Assembly (NCBI GenBank): GCA_030549335.1
Contig: JAUKPH010000027.1
Location: 248,001-312,000, forward strand
Direction: 5' to 3'
Origin: Pontederia crassipes
Lineage: Eukaryota > Streptophyta > Magnoliopsida > Commelinales > Pontederiaceae
Length of the DNA: 64,000 nt
Shown here: one piece after another, positions 11,624 to 21,362 of the stretch
Numbering within the stretch: the stretch's first letter is position 1
Layout of the letters: each line of letters opens with the position of its first letter
The notes under the pieces: generated by a model
The model's input: the letters and a program-made list of their open reading frames with translations, nothing else
Database searches by the model: none
Told to the model about the DNA's origin: nothing
Position numbers and translations under genes: made by a program

Positions 11624-11969
11624 TTTCTGGGTGAAAAAATTGCATTTTAACGGCCTGTTAAACAATTTACGACCATGTTTCATGGTCCGTTAAAAGCTCT
11701 TCAATGTCCGTGACAACATATTTTCAGCCCTCGTCAGCTTTCTTGCTTTTCATTTTTTGACTCCGTTTGAACTTCGATTTGAGCGCGATTTTCTCCGTTG
11801 GCTTCGTAATTCAATTTTCTTTATGTTTAGATAGTAAAATATAACATTTGGGTAGATTTTCATTTTTATAAAATTAATATAAATAAGCTCATAAAATGAT
11901 GCATTCTATTAGAAAATGATTCGAAATGAGATTAAATATATTACTAAATATATGTTATATTTTGCATGC

Positions 11970-12285
11970 ATACGACGAGATCCAAGTGAAAGAGGGCATG
12001 ATGATGGCGAGTTCTGCGATGGAGGGGCGACATTGAGGTCCATGCGAGGAAGGCGACGACAATTTTCGTGCACGACGACAAGCACGGTGAGGTCCACGAG
12101 GGAGGGCTCCATCTCGCGAGATATTCGGATCAACCGCAGGATTACACTTGGACGTTCGGAAACGCACACCCTCTTGGATTGTCGAATCTCGCCTAGACGG
12201 TCGAATACGCGCGTGACACAGTGTGAATCATCGGCCGCCCAACACGTCCATTTTACCCTATATATATACATTTTACGGACTTAAT
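11970..12285. other. GC-rich segment, unrecognised
   Basis: A short GC-rich island in AT-rich surroundings with overlapping frames on both strands. None of the frames shows a known domain. It may be transposon-carried host sequence. Confidence 0.3.
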
Positions 12286-12450
12286 TGGTGTGTCCCTCCG
12301 CTAAATGAGGGACACGGTGTATCTTCATCAAATTAAGAATCTATGAATTAGATTTAAAGTTTTTAAATGAAAAAATAATAAAATAGAATTCATAGATTTC
12401 TAATTCAATGAATAGGAACAAAAGGGTTGTCCCTTGGGACACCTCCATTT
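12285..12450. mobile_element. Possible foldback MITE
   Basis: Both ends read inward as ggtgtNtccc (ggtgtgtccctcc on the left; gggacacctcc on the right), and the interior pairs as aatctatgaatt / aattcatagattt. A similar gtccc...gggac hairpin occurs at about 49250-49275. The exact ends and a target duplication were not established. Confidence 0.45.
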
Positions 12451-13840
12451 TTTCCTTTACTACATATAATTATGTGCTACCAACGGATTTGAATCATTGG
12501 ATCATTGAGAATAAATTTTCACTAAATTCAATATTATTCGCACACACGCTCTCTCACTATATATATATATATACACTTGTTTTATAATAATTTATACATA
12601 ATTTATTATATATGCATTATTATTTTTATTAAATGTACATGTAGACCCATAATGTATTCTGTGAATTTTAATTTTAACTGCCAAAAAAATTAATTATGTA
12701 TTATGAGAAATTAAGATTCTTTAAAAGAATTCAGGTGTATAAGTAAAAAATAAGAAATAAATATGCAGGGTGACATAGATGTAGGACACTGTTAAAATAA
12801 TAAAATAATTACGTATAAATTTATCTTATTAACTAGATAATAAAGTTGGTCATGATAACCATTCATATAATTAATTTCAAATTATCGAATTTGTCCAATA
12901 AGTATACATTATTTTATCTATTAATTATATAACAATTTATTTAACCATGATTCATAATAATTAAGTTAACTTAATAATAAAAATGAGCGCAATTAGTGGC
13001 ATATTCATTGTAAAAATAAAAAAAACTTTTGCATCAATTAAAATTGAACATTCTATTTAAAATTATAAATCCGAAATAAAATGCTTAAAATAGAATACAC
13101 GCCATGTGATGAACTAATGATGAACTAAGGACCCTCACAAATATATAAACCTTTTATCTGGTTTTGTTTTTAAACACTGCCTCAATTTTATTTCTTTTCG
13201 TTATTACGATTTGGCACTTAAATATTTTGAGACCCTAAATTCAGTACAACTTTATACTTAAATGTTTTCATCAAGTTTCCTCCAAAATTATGTTAAGTTA
13301 TTTTTTATTATTTGTTTAAATATCAAATTATTTGCACTTAACTCTTTTAATAGAAAAAAGTTATAGAAAAGATAAAAATATTACCGAGAGCATAATATTG
13401 CATTAAAAATATTATACGAAATAATATTTTCACCTGTATTGATTATTTATTTTAATAAGAAAATAAGGAAAAATTGATATTTTATAATTACTATAAAAGA
13501 TAATAAAACTTCAAGTGAAATTAATTTATGTATCAAATTTGGATATGTTCAGTGTATAAAAATTAAGAAAATAACCCTTATATGTAATACTTCCCCACAT
13601 GGACACAATTGTCGTAATGTTTCACAATTATTTGCTGCAATACTTTGTTTATTATCAATAAATGTGCAAGTAAAAAAACTTAAAAAATATTCCATTAAAA
13701 GAATAGAATGATCTCCTGAACTCCGAAGAAAAAAATAAGTGAGTGAGTTTTGAAGAAAACTCTACCAAATTGAAATTGTGTGCCATGCATATTGTTCCTC
13801 TATTTTGGATATCTTATATTGCTCTTAAAATAGAACAATT
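12450..13840. other. AT-rich intergenic DNA
   Basis: No gene was seen. 12560-12770 is a diverged copy of 955-1155. Confidence 0.5.
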
Positions 13841-13846
13841 ATCCAA

Positions 13847-14699
13847 GGATTTAATGTATGTCATGTTCATGTGAATGGGTAGGATCATCCTACCTACCCT
13901 CGCGACTGTTGGATCCGCGATACAAATAAGAGAAAGGCACAGTTCAAATGAAATAATGGAAAAAACCGTTGGTTCGTCAACCTACACCTTGCACTCATGT
14001 TCCGCAATCTCATCGCCAGTGGAGACGAGGGTTTTGCGTTGGCGCCTAGATCCATCGTCCTCTTGCTCTCTGGGGAGCACGACAAGATGGTGTCGACAAG
14101 GTTACGAGTTTCATGCATAGCACCCGCCTGTACCCTTGGGTCTAGAGCACCAAAAATGATGCCGCGGCTTCCATTGTCATCATCGTCGTCACAGTCGGCG
14201 CCGCCCTGAACACATTGAAGGAGGTCACCTCCGATGGCCTCGATGTGGCCAGATAGGCTTCCGAGGGACATATGAGATGAGGAAAAAATCTTTCGGGGGG
14301 AGATCGGTCCTATGCCTCACGCCGCCGCACCCCTTTTCCTACACGACATCTCCACTGCCCATGATCGACATCAAAGCGGCCCTCACTCGACATCACAATG
14401 ACCCTCCTCTTATCGATCTTGCCGAGCCTTGTCATAGTAGTCCCACCTTGCTCGCCACGACCTTCTTCCTCCCTCTCCTTCACGTGAGATCGCCGATCGC
14501 GACCGCCAAGCTCTTCCTCACGCGAGATCCCACATGGAGAGATATCAATGGTTGGAAAAAAATACATCTGGTCGGCGATCAAGTGTTTGAACGGGTTTCA
14601 TCCCAATTATGGTTTTTTATAGCCACCGTCGATCGCACCGATGATGGCGAGAGTAGGGTTAGGATGCCCATTCAGATGAGTAGAATATACATTAAATCC
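13847..14699. mobile_element. Long-TIR Mutator-like element with GC-rich cargo (family B, copy 1, 853 bp)
   Basis: The left end GGATTTAATGTATGTC...GAATGGGTAGGATCATCC matches the reverse complement of the right end (GGATTTAATGTATATTC...GAATGGGCATCCTA). The flanks attatccaa (13838-13846) and attattaaa (14700-14708) agree at 7 of 9 positions, as expected for an old 9-bp Mutator duplication. The interior is GC-rich, with long frames on both strands (for example - strand MSLGSLSGHIEAIGGDLLQC at 14271). These look like captured host exon sequence, but I do not recognise the source. No transposase is present. Confidence 0.7.
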
Positions 14700-15007
14700 A
14701 TTATTAAACGTTTTTTTTTTAAATTAAATTAAATGCTATTAAAACCAATCTTGCTAGACTTAATTATCAGGCTCTCCCGAAAAAGCTTTTTTTTAAAAAA
14801 AGGTATTTTAAAAAACCACCAAATCTCGAATCTAGAAAATAGAAAAAAAGGCTACAGGTCATGTTTGCAATGGTGGCTTTGGCATTTGTTGTGGACATTA
14901 TCGGATATGTACTAGGTATCGACGCACTCTTGCTCCACTCTTTTCTTCTGGTCCGACTCCGTTTTCTCAACTCCTCCAGCCGCTCAGGAAACTACAGGCA
15001 AGCAGAA

Positions 15008-18000
15008 ATGGAGGGAATAAACAAACCCTCTTCCTCCCTCTCCTTCCTCCTCCTGCTTCTGGCATGGACGGCGACGGCAGCGGCGTCCTCGTCTGCCGAT
15101 GCGGAGGCGATCGCCCGTTTCCAGGAGTACCTCCAGATCAACACTTCCCATCCCTCACCAGACTACGCCGCGGCCGCCGCCTTCCTCCGCTCCCAGGCGA
15201 CCGCCCTCTCCCTCGACTGCGATACCCTCGAGTTCGTCCCCGGGAAGCCTCTCGTCCTCCTCCGGTGGCCTGGCCGCTCCCCCTCCCTCCCGTCCATCCT
15301 CCTCAATTCCCACACCGACGTCGTCCCCGCCGAGCCCCACAAGTGGGTGCACGCGCCCTTCTCCGCTGCCCTGGACCCTGAGGGTAAAATCCACGCCCGC
15401 GGTTCTCAGGACATGAAGTGCGTCGGCCTGCAGTACCTCGAGGCCATCCGGCGCCTCAAGGCCGCTGGATTCGTCCCCGACCGCACGGTCTACCTCTCGT
15501 TCGTGCCTGACGAGGAGATTGGAGGGACGGATGGTGCCGGCGCCTTCGCGGCGTCCGAGACATTCAAACAGATGCGAGTAGGGGTAGTGCTCGACGAGGG
15601 TCTCGCGTCGCCAGGGGAACGGTACAGGGTCTTCTACGGGGAACGCAGCCCCTGGTGGCTCGTGATAAGAGCGCAGGGGGCGCCCGGCCACGGGGCGAAG
15701 CTTTATGACGGCAGTGCCATGGAGAACCTGATGAAGAGCGTAGAGACTATCCGAAGGTTCAGGACGGCACAGTTCGACCTGGTGAAGGCAGGAGTCAAGG
15801 CCGAAGGTGAGGCAGTGTCCGTCAATTTTGTATACCTGAAGGCCGGCACACCATCACCCACTGTAAGCATGTCGATAAGCTCAAACGTCTCTTCATTTGA
15901 AATTAACTTTGTCCGTACAAAGTTCCGAGTTCTTAGCTTCTGGATGGCCAGACTTATTGTTAGGTTACCTCACAAATCATTCTGAACACGAAGCACAGTA
16001 GGTGATTCTACATCTTCAGTATTGGAAAAGAATCTGTCTCTGAAATTTGCAGCTTTTACAACATTGTATGATTAATGCACAGAATATTTCGAATTTTGTG
16101 CTCCTTCTCACTATTGTGCATAACTTTGCCTCTGCCAGGGTTTTGTCATGAACCTTCAGCCATCAGAAGGAGAAATAGGATTAGATGTCCGGGTACCTCC
16201 TAACACTGATCCTGAAGTATTGGAAAGACGTATAGCTGAAGAATGGGCACCTTCATCACGGAATATGTCATATGAGGTATGCGTTGGTGAAGATATTCAA
16301 TCTGATGCTGATATCTTATTGTTGAGTGTTGAGCAAGAATAGCTTGTTAATGCAGAACCTAATTCCTAATTTTTATTTAGAATCTTTTTATTGACTACGA
16401 AATTTGCGTGACCTCTGTAAAAAGTGAAGTTGCAAATAGATTCCTTCCTATTGCCTTTCAAGATAAAAAAATAGATTTATAGTGATTATACATGATGCAT
16501 ATTTGGGAATCAAGAATAAATTAACATTTTGGTTCTTACATTTTTTTTCCTCAAACTTTGATGGATACGTCATACATGAAGAGGAAGGACTTTCATTTCA
16601 GTTAAGCGAATTCTAGTTGGCCCAGGCGGATGTTTACTTAACTCAATTGATGATCTTCCAATCTCTTGACTAGAACTTCTTTGGATATGTCAGTAATGAA
16701 AGTTTGCAAGAATATTCTTCCTTAATCATAACATATCAATATGGTTTTAGTTTTTTCAATGTCACATCCTTAAAAATGATTATGTGATAACTTAAACTGT
16801 ATATGACCATGCAAAGGATGGAGGAGATTAGAACACTCATCTTAGCATCAACTTACTCTTATGGTAAATCAAGCACTATGTATTTTGGTTTGGAATTCTC
16901 TAACTGGTGACCCATGGCTGAGCAGTTTAAGCACAAGGTTCCAGTACATGACATGTTTGGAAAACCAGCCATCACAGCTGCAGATAGCTCTAATCCTTGG
17001 TGGAAATTGTTTGAGGAAGCTGTCATAAAATCCAACAGCAAGCTTAACAAACCAGAAATATTTCCCGCTTCAACCGATGCTCGATATTTTCGAGAACAAG
17101 GAATACCAGCATTTGGATTTTCACCAATGGCAAACACACCTATATTGCTGCATGACCATAATGAGGTACGCATTGCTTTATGCTCGTTTTTGAAAGCATG
17201 TAATTTATCAAAGGGGTTTACGCTCGAAGGAATAAGAAATATAAATAGTATATAAAAGCACATTGGCACACATGGATAGAGAAATTATTATGTTTATATT
17301 CAGTGGAAATTAACGATATTCTTGACAAAAGAATCTTCTGATGATGATTATTTGAAATGCTTGTGATTTTCATTTATAGTTAACAAACTGGATTATTCAG
17401 ATTTATCAAACTTCCAGTGAACTTGTGACCAAGGCTATCGTACTCTTCAAACCTGATTGTTGAACTTTTCTATTCCTTTTTTCTTTGATGAGCATATCAT
17501 GCTTTGGTAAATGCACAGTAATATTCTCTTCTAACTCTAAGTTGCAAATGCTATGCTAATTATATGTAGATAACTTTCTTGCATGCAGGGGTGTTCACGG
17601 GTCGGGTTGGACTAGACGCGTGAACAAATCCGATCCGACCCAATCAAATTTAGTCAGGTCGGGTCAAGCAGGCTTTGGGAGCTAAAACCGACCCAACCCG
17701 ACGTGGTTCAGGTGGTCAGGTTACTTGACCACCCAATTTTCTTTTCTTATTTTTTCTTACTGATTTTATATTTTATATATTATTTAATATTTATTTTAAA
17801 GTATAAAATAAGTCTTCTAACTATTTAATATTATTTCTGCATTAAAATATTTTATTTCAATTTTTTAAAACTTTTAAATTAAATATAAGCTTAAGTTTAA
17901 ATAAAAAAATCGGGTTGATCGGATCAGGTTAATGGGTCGACCGATCTCGGTGAACACCCCTATTGGCATGTCCCAAAATTTGATAGGGTGTTTACAACGC

Positions 18001-20407
18001 TGTCACAGAGTCCACGGAGGAAGATAAACTGAATAGGATTTATTAATTGATTATACAAACTACAAACAAACTCCGCCTATGTTTTATAGCCGGTCCCAAG
18101 CCCGGATAAAGGAGGAGGGTTGTGTTAGGCCCCGACAGTCAGTGTAAAACCCTGTCGAATCGCATGAACATGGATCAACGAATGGCGTCGTATGATCCAT
18201 GTAGCCGACCCCACCTAGTGGGATAAGGCTTTGTTGTTGTTGTTGTTGTATACAAACTACAAACACTAAGGCATATTTGTAGGCTTTTAAGACCTTATTA
18301 GAGAATAAAATGATGATAATAATTTAATAAAATAAAACCAACTGAGAATCCAACTAGAATTCCAAAGAGAACGAACTTATCAAAACTACTTGTCCTATGG
18401 CATTGTTTGAGATGCCCAAAAGGGAGAAGGATGGAGTAGTCTTTGTCTCAGCGCTATTAGATCAACGAGTAGATGACCTCCTGTGCCTATTAGAGAGGTT
18501 GGACGGGTTAGCACCAGACAATTCCAGACGAGACTCTTGGGTATGGACTGCAGGTCAATTCTCAGTCAGTGCTGTATATAAATTGTTGGATGAGGATAAT
18601 AGGACGAATGATGATGAATTGCGGATGGATTGTAACCTTATCTGGTGACTAAAAATTCCTCTTCGTATTAATATCTTTGCATGGCTTTGTAGACGTCAAC
18701 GACTGCCAACTAAAAACCTTATATCACAATGGTACCCTACAATAAGCATCACGTGCACATTGTGCGAGGATAGTGATGAGAACCCGTATCATCTCTTTTT
18801 TGGTTGCACTGTGGCAAGGGCTGTATGGAGGGAGGCAGGATGTCATTGGTTGAACACAACTTCAACACATGATTTTTGGAGAACATTTCGATTTGGAGGT
18901 CATCAATGAGATATCATCATCTGTACATCGAAGCAACAACGAGCAATCCCAATTGCGTTCTTGTGGTCCATATGGTCTCAACGCAATGGAGTCACATTTA
19001 GAGACGAACGAATTTACACTGAAAACGTAGTGGCATTTGCTAAGCATATGGTGCATAGTTGGATGGTGTAATATAACATGCTTTGTGTAATGATATGATC
19101 CAATGTAACCTACTTCTGCATCAATAAATCTGGATGGTTGCACATTTTGGCAACCATCCTTCCCCTTCTAAAAAAAACTATTTTTTTAAAAAGAAGTTTA
19201 GAATTTAATGATAAAACTCTATAGGCTACTGTCAGTGGCATATAAAGTATATAGTATAGAAACTTTTGGATGACTATCATATCCATATAAGAATGAGTGT
19301 AAATTATATTCTAATGTCAATTTTTTATCATTTTGTAGTTATACATTAGTTCAATCATTATATTTATCATGTAGTTTTTACTAAATGTTAAACAAATAAT
19401 TATCCGTTATTTGCTAATATCTAAAAGCTATCATCTAGTTAAACTGTTATTCATTAATCAACATTAGACAGGGTCTTTTGATCGAGTGTAGTGGAAGTCT
19501 TTGTCGAGTGGCTTGCCTCTAGGGCCCTTGTCTGAACGAATGCTTCGGTGGATGCGTTTGTGAACAAATAGGTGTTTAGGCGGAACACTTCCAAGAGGGT
19601 GCAGATGTGTGGGTTGTCACCCTGCGCTTGAAACAAATTCACTAGGATTACAAAAGTTTTGAATCTTTGTTGAGAATAGAATGCTTGACAAAGGCTTGGG
19701 GGGGAGTATTTGGTGGTTTTCCTCTACTATTCGGTAGGTACGGGTGGTAGGTTGACAATGTGTGATGTAGATGATAAGTTCCGGGTGTGCACTCCTTAAG
19801 TACATGAATTACGAGATTGTCATCACCTAACCATGGTAAGGCTAATTTAGAAAGCGGTCTAAAAGAAAAAAAAATAATAGGGAAAAGTAAGATAATTTGG
19901 CAGACGATGAACGCGTTGCAAACCGTCCGTGACACATACACCATTTTAATTCTAGTGGTTAAAGCAAATCTGTCTCTTCTTTAAGAATTGTGGCATTAAC
20001 TTTTGAATCACCATGTTTCTAGGCAGCTTATCTTAATAAATTATAAAATTGTAGAACACACCATCAGCTGAACATAGACTCCTTTACAGGTAGGAAAGTC
20101 GAAACACTGTGTTTTCTACTATGATAGTTGTATGATGAGTAAGAGGAGACATTTTTTAAATAAGTTATTGCTTTCGTTCTCAACAGTTTGGTTGATGACA
20201 ATGTATTTACGTGCGTTTAGTATTGTTTGCTTCTTTATTTCATGTAATTTATGCTTAGTAAAAGCCATTCAATGATCTTGTGTGATGCAACAGTTCTTGA
20301 ACAAAGATGAATATCTGAAAGGAATCGCTGTATATGAGTCCATCATCAAAGCATTTACATCTTACAAGGAACAGAACAAGGATGAAGAATCAAGGGCAGA
20401 ATTGTAA
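15008..20407 (+). CDS. ACY1: Aminoacylase-1-like M20 metallopeptidase (4 exons, 448 aa)
   Basis: Hydrolyses N-acyl-L-amino acids to a fatty or acetic acid plus free amino acid. Exons: 15008-15862, 16139-16276, 16926-17165, 20294-20407, all with GT/AG borders and in-phase junctions. Zinc-site motifs are complete: SHTDVVP (H102, D104), SQDM (D135), PDEEIGG (catalytic E169, E170), LDEGLA (D196/E197) and LLHDHNE near residue 407. GAPGHGAK carries the dimerisation-domain His. The start at 15008 gives a charged N-terminus followed by a hydrophobic stretch LSFLLLLLAW and Ala-rich residues, consistent with a signal peptide and secretory-pathway location; an in-frame upstream ATG at 14861 would place this internally and is less likely. 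Intron 3 (3.1 kb) is packed with transposons. The length matches plant homologues. Confidence 0.95.
17586..17962. mobile_element. hAT-like MITE (377 bp) in aminoacylase intron 3
   Basis: The ends CAGGGGTGTTCACGG and ...TCGGTGAACACCCCTA form inverted repeats. Flanking octamers cttgcatg (17578-17585) and ttggcatg (17963-17970) match at 6 of 8 positions, consistent with an old 8-bp hAT duplication. The subterminal parts are rich in GGGTCGGGTT / CCGACCC motifs in both orientations. There is no coding capacity. Confidence 0.85.
18069..18248 (+). mobile_element. RTE-tailed short retroposon (180 bp), copy 1
   Basis: The unit starts aactccgcctatg, ends in a (TTG)n tail and contains gatccatgtagccgacccc. 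It is flanked by a perfect 17-bp duplication, TATACAAACTACAAACA (18052-18068 and 18249-18265). The 3' portion resembles the 3' end of plant RTE-type LINEs and TTG-tailed SINEs. It has the same length and 5' start as the copy at 31452. Confidence 0.93.
18397..19180 (+). pseudogene. LINE (L1-type) C-terminal remnant: zinc-binding RT domain
   Basis: Broken frames encode the end of a plant non-LTR retrotransposon: DSWVWTAGQFSVSAVYKLL, a stop, then LKIPLRINIFAWLCRRQRLPTK, CTLCEDSDENPYHLFFGC (the Cys/His zf-RVT motif), and finally WSIWSQRNGVTFRDERI. At least one stop codon (about 18646) and loss of everything upstream make it a pseudogene. It lies in aminoacylase intron 3 in the sense orientation. 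A hairpin and an A-run mark its probable 3' end. Confidence 0.85.
19132..19159 (+). other. 3'-terminal hairpin of the LINE remnant
   Basis: A perfect 10-bp stem, GGATGGTTGC / GCAACCATCC, encloses an 8-base loop just before an A-rich tract (19170-19178). Plant LINE and SINE RNAs can carry 3' stem-loops used by the reverse transcriptase. Confidence 0.6.
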
Positions 20408-20606
20408 ACAATGAAATGCCCTTCTAGTTCTCATATGACAGTTTGGTGGAGTGTTATCATGTTATGGGCATCTGGCATGGATGTTTTTAGTATCTCCTCA
20501 AAACAAAAAACATTAGTTTTGATGTATATTTGTTGAAAACTGCAAATAAGTACCATCGACATTTATTCATGAGCCAGCTTCACAATGTGGACATTATTGC
20601 AGAAAT

Positions 20607-20762
20607 GGGAGATGCTATATCCTCCTAATTAGGAGGATATATCCTCCTAATCCTCTCACAATGGCACTAGATGCAATTTTATCAATTCTTTGAGGCAAAT
20701 TAAAAATGTGAGTATTAGGAGAATTTTTAGGCTAAACTTTTAGGAGGATTTAGCATTTTTCT
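20607..20762. mobile_element. Mutator-type MITE (156 bp)
   Basis: The inverted ends gggagatgctatatcctcctaa and (reverse complement of the right end) agaaaaatgctaaatcctcctaa are flanked by a perfect 9-bp duplication TGCAGAAAT (20598-20606 and 20763-20771). A 9-bp duplication is diagnostic for Mutator-like elements. It sits about 200 bp after the aminoacylase stop codon, probably at or near the 3' UTR. Confidence 0.9.
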
Positions 20763-21194
20763 TGCAGAAATATATTTCTCATCTTCCTTTTTTGTTATTG
20801 AAGAATATTACCAATATCCATAGTGTATCTCATTCTTTCTCCCACGGACGACATGAACATTCCATCTTAACAGTCTGAATCAGCATACATTTTTCAGGTC
20901 TTTTTGTTTTTTGAGATGCATGCAAAAAAAAAAAATGTATTGGAAGTTTTCATAAAACTTCCATGGATCGTATGCAACCATGTGCCATTCATGAAATATG
21001 TTTCGCTAACTATAAAGATTACATCCAAAAGTATCATCATATTCCTATTAAATATAGTTCAACAGAGAAATAAAGAAAAGTAATAAAAAGAGGTAATAAC
21101 AGTAGAAAACAGCGACAGACGAACACAACAAAATAAGGTAGAAAGCTCCCCTCTAGATTTCCTTCTCGCGTTCTTTTCTCAAAATGGCCTCCAA

Positions 21195-21362
21195 CTCTCT
21201 GCCCCCAATTGCTATCCTCTTTTTCAGAAATGTTCCATTTTCCCTTTTATATGTAATCCTTCCATTTTTCCTTTTTATATCTAAACCTTCCTCCAACTCT
21301 CGTACTGTCCGCCCAGTTGCTATCCTCTCTTTCAGAAATGTTCCATTTTCCTTTTTATATCT
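21195..21362. repeat. Short tandem duplication (about 110 bp unit)
   Basis: ttgctatcctctNtttcagaaatgttccattttcc occurs near 21208 and again near 21317, with the segment between forming the unit. It abuts the LTR pair that starts at about 21362. Confidence 0.7.

Larger units (their letters stand above)
5600..11969 (-). mobile_element. Cluster of decayed Ty3/gypsy-like (Athila/Tat-like) retroelement copies
   Basis: Landmarks on the - strand: LTR-like starts TGATGCATGCAAAAT near 9353 and its relative near 11969; TATA boxes TATAAATA at 8628-8621 and 10970-10963; a degenerate primer-binding site at 7629-7611 matching the 3' end of plant tRNA-Asp (plus strand ctggcaacggc); and a polypurine tract, aagcttgggggagtt, just before the 9353 LTR start and again near 10287. 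Segments repeat: 8600-9353 matches 10945-11969, and 5690-5935 matches 10668-10915. No reverse transcriptase or integrase is seen, so these are non-autonomous or heavily deleted copies. The exact boundaries are inferred. Confidence 0.6.
10945..11969 (-). repeat. LTR-like segment B, copy 2, with nested MITE
   Basis: Diverged copy of 8600-9353, interrupted by the 261-bp hAT MITE at 11363-11623. The TATA box is at 10970-10963. Confidence 0.85.

Noticed and set aside
14861-15007. In-frame upstream ATG extending the aminoacylase by 49 residues
   Set aside because: The added stretch lacks conservation, lies in AT-rich sequence unlike the GC-rich exon, and would bury the hydrophobic signal-like segment. 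The start at 15008 fits the family length better.
15155-15691. 178-aa - strand ORF opposite aminoacylase exon 1
   Set aside because: Shadow of the very GC-rich exon; no motif or start context.
19450-19950. Gene-like frames on the - strand
   Set aside because: Short overlapping frames without motifs, inside aminoacylase intron 3. Probably old transposon sequence of unknown type.
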